This document shows, piece by piece, positions 1-8,189 of a DNA stretch of 29,168 bases. The position numbers and the translations under genes were made by a program. The notes beneath the pieces are model-generated. The model was not told where the DNA came from and did no database searches. It was given only the letters and a program-made list of their open reading frames with translations. Location of the stretch: NCBI GenBank assembly GCA_045636165.1, contig JAZTWZ010000106.1, positions 1 through 29,168 of the forward strand, in the 5' to 3' direction. Origin of the DNA: SIG480 sp045636165. Its GTDB lineage: Bacteria; Bacillota; Clostridia; Oscillospirales; JAAYXM01. The first letter of the stretch is position 1. The number at the start of each line of letters is the position of its first letter.

Positions 1-42
1 GTAAAGGTAATGAAGGCGATTGGAGGAAAAGAAAATGAGTAA
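1..42 (+). CDS. C-terminal end of an upstream gene (partial)
   Basis: An open frame from base 1 ends at the TAA at 40-42, giving the last 13 residues VKVMKAIGGKENE. Its end overlaps the start codon of the next gene in the octamer ATGAGTAA (35-42), a junction that recurs at three other operon boundaries in this window. That recurrence is the main reason to believe it is a real gene end. Too little remains to assign a family. From the genes that follow, a 4Fe-4S electron-transfer protein of the same complex is a reasonable guess, but that is inference only. Confidence 0.6.
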   Translation, partial: VKVMKAIGGKENE

Positions 43-868
43 TACTTCAGATGCATTGATTCCTGTAATCGGTGTTATTACCGATGTAAGAATTGATACT
101 CCGGATATAAAGACTTTCCGCGTTGTTACTCCCGACGGAAAAAAGCCGTTTGACCACAGACCCGGTCAGTGTGCGATGCTTTCAATTCCAGGTGTTGGCG
201 AGGCGATGTTCTCAATTACATCTTCTCCGACAAATACGGAATTTATGGAATTTTCAATTAAGAAGTGCGGATGCGTTACCGAGTGGCTTCACGCTGCAGA
301 GGTAGGTCAGCAGGTCACAGTCCGCGGACCTTACGGAAAGCCGTTCCCGGTTGACGATGAGTTCGCAGGCAAGAACCTCCTCTTCATCGGAGGCGGTGTT
401 GGTCTTGCTCCGCTCCGTTCGGTAATCAACTACTGCCGCCACTATCGCGACCGTTACGGTAAGATTGATATCGTTTACGGTTCACGAAGCAAGGACGACC
501 TTCTCGATTACAACGAAATCATCGAAGAGTGGTCAAAGGATGCAAATGTTGATGTTCACCTTACAATAGACAATCCCCAGGAGGGATGGGACGGCCATGT
601 CGGTTTCGTTCCGAACTATGTAAAGGAACTCGGCTTTGATACAGACAAGACAGCTATCCTTTGCGGACCTCCGATAATGATTAAGTTTACGTTGGAAGGC
701 CTCTATGCTCTCGGATTTGAGAAAACGCAGATTTATACAACACTTGAGCTTAAGATGAAGTGCGGTATAGGTAAGTGCGGAAGATGTAATGTTGGTTCAA
801 AGTATGTTTGTAAAGACGGTCCGGTGTTCCGCTTTGACGAGCTGAACGAGCTTCCGGATGAATATTAA
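35..868 (+). CDS. FAD/NAD(P)-binding electron-transfer protein with C-terminal 2Fe-2S site (AsrB/PyrK-like)
   Basis: 277-residue cytoplasmic ferredoxin-NADP reductase-type protein, likely to move electrons between NAD(P)H and the iron-sulfur protein encoded next. The N-terminal FAD domain carries HRPGQ and MFSITSSP. The nucleotide-binding part has GGGVGLAPLR from residue 119 and later LCGPPIM. The C-terminus holds a 2Fe-2S motif of the PyrK/AsrB kind (Cys243, 248, 251, 259). The ATG at 35 is chosen over the in-frame TTG at 20 because GGAGG at 22-26 sits 8 bases before it. The start overlaps the upstream stop codon and the next gene follows after 12 bases, so the genes are co-transcribed. By family it could be called anaerobic sulfite reductase subunit B or a hydrogenase gamma subunit. 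The neighbours argue instead for electron input to a fumarate-reductase-like enzyme; that role is inferred. Confidence 0.85.
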   Translation: MSNTSDALIPVIGVITDVRIDTPDIKTFRVVTPDGKKPFDHRPGQCAMLSIPGVGEAMFSITSSPTNTEFMEFSIKKCGCVTEWLHAAEVGQQVTVRGPYGKPFPVDDEFAGKNLLFIGGGVGLAPLRSVINYCRHYRDRYGKIDIVYGSRSKDDLLDYNEIIEEWSKDANVDVHLTIDNPQEGWDGHVGFVPNYVKELGFDTDKTAILCGPPIMIKFTLEGLYALGFEKTQIYTTLELKMKCGIGKCGRCNVGSKYVCKDGPVFRFDELNELPDEY

Positions 869-880
869 AGGAGTGTTAGT

Positions 881-1555
881 ATGGAGAATATGGTAAATAT
901 TTTTCTCTTTGGCAAGAAGTATGCGGTTCCGGACAATCTTACAATCATGAAGGCGATGGAATATGCAGGATATCAGCTTGTCAGAGGATGTGGCTGCCGC
1001 AACGGTTTCTGCGGAGCTTGTGCAACAATCTATCGTATCAAGGGTGACCCTGAGCTTAAGGCTTGCCTCGCTTGCCAGACAAAGGTAGAGGACAATATGT
1101 ATATTGCAACTCTTCCGTTCTTCCCGCTTGTAAAGCAGGTTTACGATATGGAAACAATACAGACGAACGAGTCTGTTATGATGCAGCTTTATCCTGAGAT
1201 TTATTCCTGCATCGGCTGCAACGCCTGCACAAAGGCTTGCACACAGGAACTCAATGTTATGCAGTACATTGCATACGCTCAGCGCGGTGACTTTGAGAAC
1301 TGCGCGGAAGAGTCTTTTGACTGCGTAATGTGCGGCGTATGTTCATCTCGTTGCCCTGCAGGAATTTCACATCCGCAGGTTGCAATGCTCGCTCGCAGAA
1401 TCAACGGTAAGTATTTAGCTCCGGGTTGTGCTCATCTTGACGAGCGCGTAAAGGAAATCAAGGACGGTACCTTCACAGAGCTTATCGAAGCTCTTATGCA
1501 GAAGCCGATTGATGAAATCAAAGAGCTTTATAACAACCGCGAGATTGAGAAGTAG
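881..1555 (+). CDS. Iron-sulfur subunit, SdhB/FrdB-like (2Fe-2S plus two 4Fe-4S motifs)
   Basis: 224-residue soluble iron-sulfur protein. The N-terminal ferredoxin-like domain has the 2Fe-2S pattern C39-x4-C44-x2-C47, with C62 or C65 as the fourth ligand. The C-terminal alpha-helical ferredoxin domain has two CxxCxxCxxxC motifs, at Cys110/113/116/120 and Cys148/151/154/158; the second is followed by Pro as in classical ferredoxins. SdhB/FrdB has the same domain order but carries 2Fe-2S, 4Fe-4S and 3Fe-4S clusters; here both C-terminal motifs look able to hold 4Fe-4S. There is no HdrB-like CCG domain as in methanogen TfrB. The start at 881 has AAAGGAG seven bases upstream. The gene lies between the NAD(P)H module and the flavoprotein, which fits a wire carrying electrons to the flavin. 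No membrane anchor gene is visible. Confidence 0.85.
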   Translation: MENMVNIFLFGKKYAVPDNLTIMKAMEYAGYQLVRGCGCRNGFCGACATIYRIKGDPELKACLACQTKVEDNMYIATLPFFPLVKQVYDMETIQTNESVMMQLYPEIYSCIGCNACTKACTQELNVMQYIAYAQRGDFENCAEESFDCVMCGVCSSRCPAGISHPQVAMLARRINGKYLAPGCAHLDERVKEIKDGTFTELIEALMQKPIDEIKELYNNREIEK

Positions 1556-1572
1556 AAGAGGGAGGAATTGCA

Positions 1573-3177
1573 ATGTATCCTGAAAGTTTACAGAAATCAC
1601 TTGCAGCGGTAGAAGCTGCAAGAGAGAAAAACATAGCTCTCGAGCCGGCTCGTATGACGGCTAAGCAGAAGGAAGACCTTCTTGCAGAATACCATCCGGA
1701 CTATAAGACAAGTGAGTTTGTAGAACTCAAAATTGGTCCGAACAAGGGCGATAAGGTTCCGTCACAGCTCGCAGAAATTCTTCAGGCTCACAGCCGTATT
1801 TCTGCAGATGATGTTGATCTTACTGCTCCTGACTACGATGTAGATGTTCTCGTTATCGGTGGCGGCGGCGCAGGTTCTTCTGCAGCTATCGAGGCACACG
1901 AAGCAGGAGCAAATGTAATGATCGTTACAAAGCTCCGTATCGGTGACGCTAACACAATGATGGCAGAAGGTGGAATCCAGGCTGCTGATAAGCCGAACGA
2001 TTCTCCGGCTATCCACTATGTTGACGCTTTCGGCGGCGGTCACTTCGCAGCTAAGAAAGAGCTTCTTTCGAAGCTCGTATGTGATGCTCCTGAAGCTATT
2101 CAGTGGCTCTCAAACCTCGGCGTCGAGTTCGATAACCACGAAGAGGGAACGATGATTACAACTCACGGCGGTGGTACTTCACGCAAGCGTATGCACGCTG
2201 CAAAGGACTACTCAGGCGCTGAGATTATGAGAACTCTCCGTGACGAAGTTTTCAACCGCAACATTCCGGTTGTTGACTTCACAGCAGCTATTGAAATTAT
2301 CCTCGACGATAAGGGCAACGCTGCAGGTGCTGTTCTTATGAATATGGAGACAAAGGAACTCCTCGTTGCAAAGGCAAAGACTGTTATCATCGCAACAGGT
2401 GGTGCAGGTCGTATGCACTACCAGGGTTTCCCGACATCAAACCACTACGGTGCTACTGCTGACGGTCTCGTTCTCGGCTACCGTGTAGGTGCAAAGCTTC
2501 TTTATGCTGAAACTCTTCAGTATCATCCGACAGGTGCTGCTTTCCCTGAGCAGATTTTCGGTGCTCTCGTTACAGAGAAGGTCCGTTCTCTCGGTGCAAA
2601 GCTCATCAATGTAAACGGTGAAGCGTTTATGCATCCGCTTGAAACACGAGATGTTTCTGCTGCATCAATCATCCGTGAGTGCTCAACTCGCGGCAACGGC
2701 GTAAATACAGGTAACGGTCTTGCAGTATGGCTTGATACTCCGATGATCGAAGCAATCGGCGGTGAGGGCACAATCGAAGCTCGTATCCCTGCTATGATGC
2801 GTATGTTCGGTAAGTACGGTATCGATATCCGTAAGGAGCCGATCCTCATTTACCCGACTCTCCACTACCAGAACGGTGGTCTTGATATCACTCCGGACGG
2901 TATGACAACAAATGTCAAGAACCTCTTCGTTGCTGGTGAGGCAGTCGGCGGAATCCACGGTAAGAACAGACTTATGGGTAACTCTCTCCTTGATATCATC
3001 GTATTCGGTCGTTCAGCAGGTAAGAGTGCTGCGGCGGCTTCAAAGGATGCAAAGGTAGGGAAACTTACACTTGATCATATCGCAAAATTCGAGAAGGAAA
3101 TCGAAAATGGCGGAATCAAGACAGAAGTCGTTTCTCCGAAGCTTCTCCCGAACTACACAAATCAGAAAGATATATAA
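1573..3177 (+). CDS. Fumarate reductase/succinate dehydrogenase-type flavoprotein subunit (soluble)
   Basis: 534-residue flavoprotein of the FrdA/SdhA/NadB family, predicted to reduce fumarate to succinate in the cytoplasm. The FAD dinucleotide motif VIGGGGAGSSAA begins near residue 94 (Gly96), followed by MAEGGIQAA. The residues expected of a fumarate reductase active site are all present by motif: His318 in QYHPTG, Glu335 and Arg338 in VTEKVR, Arg359 in ETRDVS, His431 in LHYQNGG and Arg466 in HGKNRLMGNSLL. There is no signal peptide, haem motif or transmembrane segment. About 80 residues precede the FAD motif, longer than in FrdA. SD GGAGG lies at 1561-1565. It is the last gene of the operon, before a strong hairpin terminator. 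L-aspartate oxidase is the main alternative, but the two electron-carrier genes in the operon favour a reductase. Lysine codons are mostly AAG, suggesting high expression. Confidence 0.85.
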   Translation: MYPESLQKSLAAVEAAREKNIALEPARMTAKQKEDLLAEYHPDYKTSEFVELKIGPNKGDKVPSQLAEILQAHSRISADDVDLTAPDYDVDVLVIGGGGAGSSAAIEAHEAGANVMIVTKLRIGDANTMMAEGGIQAADKPNDSPAIHYVDAFGGGHFAAKKELLSKLVCDAPEAIQWLSNLGVEFDNHEEGTMITTHGGGTSRKRMHAAKDYSGAEIMRTLRDEVFNRNIPVVDFTAAIEIILDDKGNAAGAVLMNMETKELLVAKAKTVIIATGGAGRMHYQGFPTSNHYGATADGLVLGYRVGAKLLYAETLQYHPTGAAFPEQIFGALVTEKVRSLGAKLINVNGEAFMHPLETRDVSAASIIRECSTRGNGVNTGNGLAVWLDTPMIEAIGGEGTIEARIPAMMRMFGKYGIDIRKEPILIYPTLHYQNGGLDITPDGMTTNVKNLFVAGEAVGGIHGKNRLMGNSLLDIIVFGRSAGKSAAAASKDAKVGKLTLDHIAKFEKEIENGGIKTEVVSPKLLPNYTNQKDI

Positions 3178-3185
3178 CTTAGACA

Positions 3186-3217
3186 AAAAGAGTGTGGAAG
3201 TTCCACACTCTTTTTTT
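3186..3217. terminator. Bidirectional rho-independent terminator
   Basis: A 10-bp perfect inverted repeat, GAGTGTGGAA (3190-3199) and TTCCACACTC (3201-3210), is preceded by A5 and followed by T8. It lies between the convergent flavoprotein gene and the lipoprotein gene and can stop transcription from both sides. Confidence 0.9.
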
Positions 3218-3704
3218 ACTGTGAAATATTACCGTCGGTATCAGATAAATCTTTCGGACACATAAGGAAAAATACCTTTCCGTCCTTTGCTTCAACAACT
3301 GTCTCTTCAGCCTCTGTGCAGATGTTCCAGCGTGGGTTCGCATTTGTCTTCATTGTTTCAGCAAGCTCGGATGCTTTGTCGCCCGCATCTAAAACATAAC
3401 CGACAAACGGAATTGTGCCGATGTTCGGGGCAAACATATATCCTTCCGAAAAACCGTTGATTTCTGTATCAATGCCAGTAAGTGGACCTGCTTCAACTGG
3501 CATTACGCCGCCCATAAATTCAATAGACGGAGAGGCGAGACAGGCGTATGCAATCTCCTCGGGGCTTTTGTCGGAGTTTTCGCGAAAAACTTCGAGAAGT
3601 GTCGTGCCGAGAGTGGTGTTCTCGGGAGGAGTATCCTTCTCACCGCAGGCAACAAGAGAAAATATAAGCATAAAAAGTATTGCGAATGTAAAAATTTTTT
3701 TCAT
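3216..3704 (-). CDS. Conserved lipoprotein of unknown function
   Basis: 162-residue predicted lipoprotein. A short basic N-terminus (MKKIF) and a hydrophobic stretch end in the lipobox LVAC, so the mature protein would start at that cysteine and be tethered to the outer face of the membrane. The mature part is mixed alpha/beta with no motif I can tie to an enzyme; notable segments are MPVEAGPLTG, IGTIPFVGYV and KVFFLMCPKD. I chose the second ATG (3704) because AAAGG sits 9 bases before it. The ATG three codons upstream would touch the SD. A TATAAT-like -10 lies at 3721-3726 (reads TATAAT on the minus strand), with only a weak -35. The gene stands alone between convergent and divergent neighbours. 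Proteins of this look occur in clostridia, but I do not know a function. Confidence 0.75.
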   Translation of the reverse strand: MKKIFTFAILFMLIFSLVACGEKDTPPENTTLGTTLLEVFRENSDKSPEEIAYACLASPSIEFMGGVMPVEAGPLTGIDTEINGFSEGYMFAPNIGTIPFVGYVLDAGDKASELAETMKTNANPRWNICTEAEETVVEAKDGKVFFLMCPKDLSDTDGNISQ

Positions 3705-3782
3705 TATAATCATCCTTTCGATTATATCTTACCCCAAAAACATAAAATAATTATGTTATTAAAAAAGTTACATTTCGTTTCA

Positions 3783-3811
3783 TTGACAGTGCTGGTAAGA
3801 ATTGTTAAAAT
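3783..3811 (+). promoter_or_regulatory. Promoter of the ABC exporter operon
   Basis: TTGACA (3783-3788), a 17-bp spacer and TAAAAT (3806-3811), about 37 bases before the first start codon. The perfect TATAAT at 3811-3816 is 22 bp from the -35 and is less likely to be the -10. Confidence 0.7.
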
Positions 3812-3847
3812 ATAATAGTGATACTATGGAAAAACGAGGTAAGGCAA

Positions 3848-5587
3848 ATGATTAGAAAGCTGCTCCGTTCTGTCAGAGAGTTTAAAACTCCTGCTATAAT
3901 AACATTTCTTTTTATGATAGGAGAAGCGGTAATAGAGTGTATAATTCCGTTCATAACCGCGAATCTGATGAACCAGATAAAGGAAGGTATTGAACTTTCA
4001 AAACTTCTCGCAACGGGCGGAATACTTGCTGTTATGGCAATTATCTCGCTTTCTTTCGGCGGTGCGGCAGGATATACAAGCGCGAAGGCTGCATCAGGCT
4101 TTTCAAGGAATCTCCGAAACGACTTGTTTGACAAAATTCAGACCTTCTCGTTTGATAATGTTGACCGATTTTCTTCCTCGTCTCTCGTAACGCGTCTCAC
4201 GACCGATGTTGTAAATGTCCAGATGTCGTTTATGATGCTTATAAGAACTGCTATACGTTCTCCGCTTATGTTTATCTTCTCAATAATCATGGCATATATC
4301 ATGGGCGGAAAGCTCGCTATGGTATTTGTTATCGCGGTTCCGATTATCGTGACGGGACTTTTTATTGTAAGCCGTAAGGCAATGCCTGCGTTCAAGCGCG
4401 TTTTCAAGAAATACGATAAATTAAACGAGTCAATAGAAGAAAATGTTCGCGGTATGCGCGTTGTAAAGGGCTTTGCGAAGGAAGATTTTGAAAAAGAAAA
4501 GTTCAAAAAAGCCGCAGGTGATATAAGGGATGACTTTACAAAGGCAGAGAGAATAGTTGCATTCAATCAGCCGATAATGCAGGTCTGCCTTTATATTATA
4601 ATGGTATTTACTCTTTCGTTCGGCTCATATATGGTAGTCTCAAGCCGCGGTTTGGATCTTGATGTAGGTCATATTTCTGCAATTCTCACATACGGAACGC
4701 AGGTTCTTATGTCCCTTATGATGCTTTCAATGATATATGTAATGCTTACTATTTCTGTCGAATCAATGAAGAGAATTACCGAGATTCTTGACGAAGAACC
4801 GAGCGTTGTAAATCCTGCAAACCCCATTTTCAATGTAAAAGACGGCTCAATCGAGTTTCGTTCGGTAGATTATAAATACTCTGCAGAATCTACCAAATAT
4901 GCTCTTGAGGGCGTGAATCTTAAGATTGAGTCAGGTATGACGGTTGGCGTAATCGGAGGTACAGGCTCAAGTAAGACGACTCTTGTCCAGCTTATTCCGC
5001 GCCTTTACGATGCGACAAACGGCGAGGTATATGTCGGTGGCGTTAATGTTCGCGACTATGACCTCAAAACGCTTCGCGATTCAGTTTCAATGGTGCTCCA
5101 GAAAAATCAGCTCTTCTCGGGAACGATTCGCGAAAATCTTATGTGGGGCGATATGAACGCAACAGACGAAGAGATTAGCCGTGCATGTGAGTTTGCTCAA
5201 GCAGATGAGTTTATAAAAACTTTCCCCGACGGATACGATACCTATATAGAGCAGGGCGGAACGAATGTTTCGGGCGGTCAGAAGCAGCGTCTGTGTATTG
5301 CGCGCGCTCTACTCAAAAAGCCCAAGGTTTTGATTCTTGACGACTCGACAAGTGCCGTCGATACAAAGACGGATGCAAAAATCAGAAAAGCATTCAAAGA
5401 ATATATTCCCGAAACTACGAAGATTATTATTGCACAGAGAGTTGCTTCAGTAAAAGAGTCTGACATCATAATCGTTATGGACCACGGTCGTGTTGTCAAT
5501 TTCGGGAATCATAACGAACTTATGGCGTCGTGTGATATTTACAGAGAGATTTATGAAGAGCAGATAGGAGGGGGAGAAAATGAATAA
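3848..5587 (+). CDS. ABC exporter half-transporter with degenerate nucleotide site
   Basis: 579-residue type IV ABC exporter subunit with an N-terminal six-helix membrane domain (about residues 1-310) and a C-terminal ATPase domain. Walker A is GGTGSSKTT from residue 370, with Ser in place of the usual Gly before Lys. The signature VSGGQ is canonical (474-478). Walker B has Asp499 where the catalytic Glu should be (ILDDS), and the H-loop His is Gln530 (AQR). This is the pattern of the non-catalytic partner in heterodimeric exporters such as BmrC/BmrD and TM287/288. Start ATG 3848 is preferred over GTG 3818 because GAGGTAAGG precedes it. The stop overlaps the next start (ATGAATAA), pointing to coupled translation of the two halves. 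Substrate is unknown; drugs, lipids or peptides are all possible. Confidence 0.93.
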   Translation: MIRKLLRSVREFKTPAIITFLFMIGEAVIECIIPFITANLMNQIKEGIELSKLLATGGILAVMAIISLSFGGAAGYTSAKAASGFSRNLRNDLFDKIQTFSFDNVDRFSSSSLVTRLTTDVVNVQMSFMMLIRTAIRSPLMFIFSIIMAYIMGGKLAMVFVIAVPIIVTGLFIVSRKAMPAFKRVFKKYDKLNESIEENVRGMRVVKGFAKEDFEKEKFKKAAGDIRDDFTKAERIVAFNQPIMQVCLYIIMVFTLSFGSYMVVSSRGLDLDVGHISAILTYGTQVLMSLMMLSMIYVMLTISVESMKRITEILDEEPSVVNPANPIFNVKDGSIEFRSVDYKYSAESTKYALEGVNLKIESGMTVGVIGGTGSSKTTLVQLIPRLYDATNGEVYVGGVNVRDYDLKTLRDSVSMVLQKNQLFSGTIRENLMWGDMNATDEEISRACEFAQADEFIKTFPDGYDTYIEQGGTNVSGGQKQRLCIARALLKKPKVLILDDSTSAVDTKTDAKIRKAFKEYIPETTKIIIAQRVASVKESDIIIVMDHGRVVNFGNHNELMASCDIYREIYEEQIGGGENE

Positions 5588-7496
5588 AAAGAGAAAAATT
5601 GACTCCTCAGCCCTGAAAAGAGTCTTCAGCTTTCTTTTTAAGGAATATCCCGGGCTTCTTGCGATTGTAATTATCTGTATCGTAATCTCCTCTGTAACTG
5701 CGGCAATTCCTGCCGTATTCCAGCAGCAGATTCTCTCTGATATCAGTCTTTTTGTTTCAAGCGGAGACTGGGCAGCGGCATCAAAGGTAATTATTCCGAA
5801 AGTAATCTTGCTTGTTGTTCTCTATGTAATATCGCTTGCATCAATAACTGCATATACTCAGCTTATGGCGATTATAACCCAGGGCTATCTCGATAAGCTC
5901 AGATGCCGTATGTTTGAGAAAATGCAGAATCTCCCGATAAAGTATTTTGACACGAATAAACACGGCGATATAATGAGCCGTTATACGAACGACATCGATA
6001 CCTTGAGACAGCTTGTTTCACAGTCACTTCCTACATTTTTGCGAGCAGGGGTAATAATTATCTCCGTTCTTGCGATAATGCTTTATTACAGCGTATGGCT
6101 CACTATTGTTGTGGTCCTCGGCGTATTTCTTATGATAAAGATAAGCCGCGTTGTTGGCGGCGGCTCTGCTAAGTTCTTTATGCGCCAGCAGGTTTCTATC
6201 GGAAAGACAGAAGCCTATATTCAGGAAATGATGAACGGACAGAAGGTCGTAAAGGTTTTTAACAGAGAAGACGAGGCAGGAAAAGAGTTCAAGGAAATTA
6301 ACGAAAGCCTCTTCCGCGACAGTATGAAGGCGCACGCGTACGCTAACATTCTCGGCCCGATCATCAACAATGTAGGAAATATTCTCTATGTTATTATAGC
6401 GATAGTCGGAGGTCTTTTCCTTACGCTCAAAATCCCAAACATTGCGATTTCAAATATATTTATCGGGGGAATAGGTGTTCTCACTATTGATATTCTCCTT
6501 CCGTTTCTCAATATGACAAAGCAGTTCACGGGAAATGTAAACCAGCTTTCACAGCAGATAAATTCAATTGCTATGGCCGGGGCCGGTGCAAGAAGAATTT
6601 TCGAGCTGATTGATGCTGAAGAGGAGACAGATGAAGGTTATGTAACGCTCGTAAATGCGAAAATTGATGAGAACGGAAACCTCGTCGAAACGAGCGAGAA
6701 GACGGGCATCTGGGCATGGCGCCATCCGCACAAATCAGACGGAAGTGTTACTTACACGCGCCTTTGCGGCGACATACAGATGACGGATGTTGACTTCTCG
6801 TATGTTGAGGGTAAGCAGGTGCTTAAAAATATCAGCGTCTATGCAAAACCTGGTCAGAAGGTAGCGTTTGTAGGTGCGACAGGTGCAGGAAAGACGACGA
6901 TTACAAACCTCTTCAACCGCTTCTACGATATCGAAGACGGAAAAATCAGATATGACGGAATAAATATCAATAAGATTAAAAAGAGCGATTTGCGCCGTTC
7001 TCTCGGTCTTGTTCTGCAGGAAACGAATCTTTTTACGGGAACGATTATGGAAAATATCCGTTACGGAAACTTAGACGCTACTGATGAAGAGGTAAAGGCA
7101 GCGGCGACTCTTGCAGGTGCAGATGACTTTATAACAAGACTTCCGAAAGGATATGATACTCTTATCACAAACAACGGTGAGAACCTGAGTCAGGGACAGC
7201 GTCAGCTTCTTTCGATTGCGCGTGCGGCAGTATGCAATCCGCCCGTTATGATTCTTGATGAAGCGACATCGTCCATAGATACGCGAACAGAGCAGATAGT
7301 TCAGCGCGGAATGGATAAGCTTATGGAGGGCAGAACCGTCTTCGTCATTGCTCACAGACTTTCAACCGTCAAGAATTCAAATGTCATTATGGTTCTCGAT
7401 AAGGGTGAAATCATTGAGCGCGGAACGCACGAGGACCTCATAGCTGAGAGGGGAACTTATTATCAGCTTTATACGGGTGCTTTTGAACTCGAATAA
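5580..7496 (+). CDS. ABC exporter half-transporter with catalytic nucleotide site
   Basis: 638-residue partner of the preceding half-transporter. It has an N-terminal six-helix membrane domain, an unusually long linker (about 345-400) rich in charged and Trp residues (IWAWRHPHK), and an ATPase domain. Walker A GATGAGKTT begins at residue 432 and is canonical. Walker B ends in Asp560-Glu561, and the H-loop His is 592. Its signature is LSQGQ (536-540) rather than LSGGQ. The two proteins complement each other: this Walker A/B with the partner's VSGGQ forms the active site, while the partner's Asp/Gln-substituted site pairs with LSQGQ. The extra linker is a feature of this clostridial subfamily. 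SD GGAGGGGG lies within the end of the upstream gene. Confidence 0.93.
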   Translation: MNKKRKIDSSALKRVFSFLFKEYPGLLAIVIICIVISSVTAAIPAVFQQQILSDISLFVSSGDWAAASKVIIPKVILLVVLYVISLASITAYTQLMAIITQGYLDKLRCRMFEKMQNLPIKYFDTNKHGDIMSRYTNDIDTLRQLVSQSLPTFLRAGVIIISVLAIMLYYSVWLTIVVVLGVFLMIKISRVVGGGSAKFFMRQQVSIGKTEAYIQEMMNGQKVVKVFNREDEAGKEFKEINESLFRDSMKAHAYANILGPIINNVGNILYVIIAIVGGLFLTLKIPNIAISNIFIGGIGVLTIDILLPFLNMTKQFTGNVNQLSQQINSIAMAGAGARRIFELIDAEEETDEGYVTLVNAKIDENGNLVETSEKTGIWAWRHPHKSDGSVTYTRLCGDIQMTDVDFSYVEGKQVLKNISVYAKPGQKVAFVGATGAGKTTITNLFNRFYDIEDGKIRYDGININKIKKSDLRRSLGLVLQETNLFTGTIMENIRYGNLDATDEEVKAAATLAGADDFITRLPKGYDTLITNNGENLSQGQRQLLSIARAAVCNPPVMILDEATSSIDTRTEQIVQRGMDKLMEGRTVFVIAHRLSTVKNSNVIMVLDKGEIIERGTHEDLIAERGTYYQLYTGAFELE

Positions 7497-7516
7497 AGAA
7501 AGAGGGGGAAGGCTGG

Positions 7517-8134
7517 TTGAAGTTTGAGAAACCTGAAATTAGAATATTTGACACGGCTGTATTTATTGATCCTTCCGAATATGAAAAAGCATACCTTTTC
7601 GTAGATTCCGACCGCCGCGAAAAAGCAGATTCCTTTAAACTTCAAAAGGATAAGCTACTGTCTCTCGGGGCAGGGTATCTTCTTAAGAAAACTCTTAATG
7701 AGTTTGGCGTAGATGCGATATCCATTGAGTATAACAGAGAAGGGAAGCCATGCTTAAAAAATCGGGGCGATTTGTTCTTTAACCTTTCTCATAGCGGAAA
7801 GTACGCAGCCTTGGTGCTTTATGATAATGAGGTAGGGATAGATATCCAGAAAATCTCGAATGCATCGGAAAAGCTTATCAGGAGAGTTTCGACGGATAAA
7901 GAATGTGAATATCTTATGAATCTTCCGAAAGAGAAGCGTAACGAAGAGTTTGCAAGGCTCTGGACGACCAAGGAAAGCTATCTCAAGTTTCGTGGTATCG
8001 GACTTGCCGCATCTTTAACGGAGCTTGAAGTTAATCTTCGCGGAGAACTCTCGCTTTCGATAAACGGTAAGCGTGAAGCTGTCTCATTCATAGAATATCC
8101 GCTTTCGGGATATAAACTTACAATATGTTATTAA
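7517..8134 (+). CDS. 4'-phosphopantetheinyl transferase, Sfp type
   Basis: 205-residue enzyme that moves the 4'-phosphopantetheine arm from CoA to a serine on carrier proteins. The family hallmarks are clear: NLSHSGKYAAL, then VGIDIQKI with the Mg-binding Asp, and later FARLWTTKESYLKFRGIGL with the W-x2-KES-x2-K motif. Size matches compact Sfp/AcpT-like members. The start is TTG at 7517 with AGAGGGGG eight bases upstream; no better in-frame ATG exists. It begins 20 bases after the exporter genes and is followed by the operon terminator, so it is co-transcribed with them. Such a transferase may serve fatty-acid ACP or a peptide/polyketide synthase. No synthase is in this window, so a link between export and a modified product is only a suggestion. 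Confidence 0.88.
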   Translation: MKFEKPEIRIFDTAVFIDPSEYEKAYLFVDSDRREKADSFKLQKDKLLSLGAGYLLKKTLNEFGVDAISIEYNREGKPCLKNRGDLFFNLSHSGKYAALVLYDNEVGIDIQKISNASEKLIRRVSTDKECEYLMNLPKEKRNEEFARLWTTKESYLKFRGIGLAASLTELEVNLRGELSLSINGKREAVSFIEYPLSGYKLTICY

Positions 8135-8139
8135 ACAAA

Positions 8140-8170
8140 AAAACTCGCAACACATTGTGTTGCGAGTTTT
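8140..8170. terminator. Bidirectional rho-independent terminator
   Basis: A 14-bp perfect stem (8140-8153 with 8157-8170, core CTCGCAACAC) has a 3-base loop ATT and A/T tracts on both ends. It lies between the convergent transferase and Gfo/Idh genes. Confidence 0.92.
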
Positions 8171-8189
8171 AATTTTATCCGTTTTGAGA

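Noticed and set aside
1573..3177. L-aspartate oxidase (NadB)
   Set aside because: Operon partners are electron carriers, and no nadA or nadC is seen. The active-site set does not separate the two on its own.
3811..3816. Perfect TATAAT as the -10 of the ABC operon
   Set aside because: It is 22 bp from TTGACA. TAAAAT at 3806-3811 with 17-bp spacing is a better pair.
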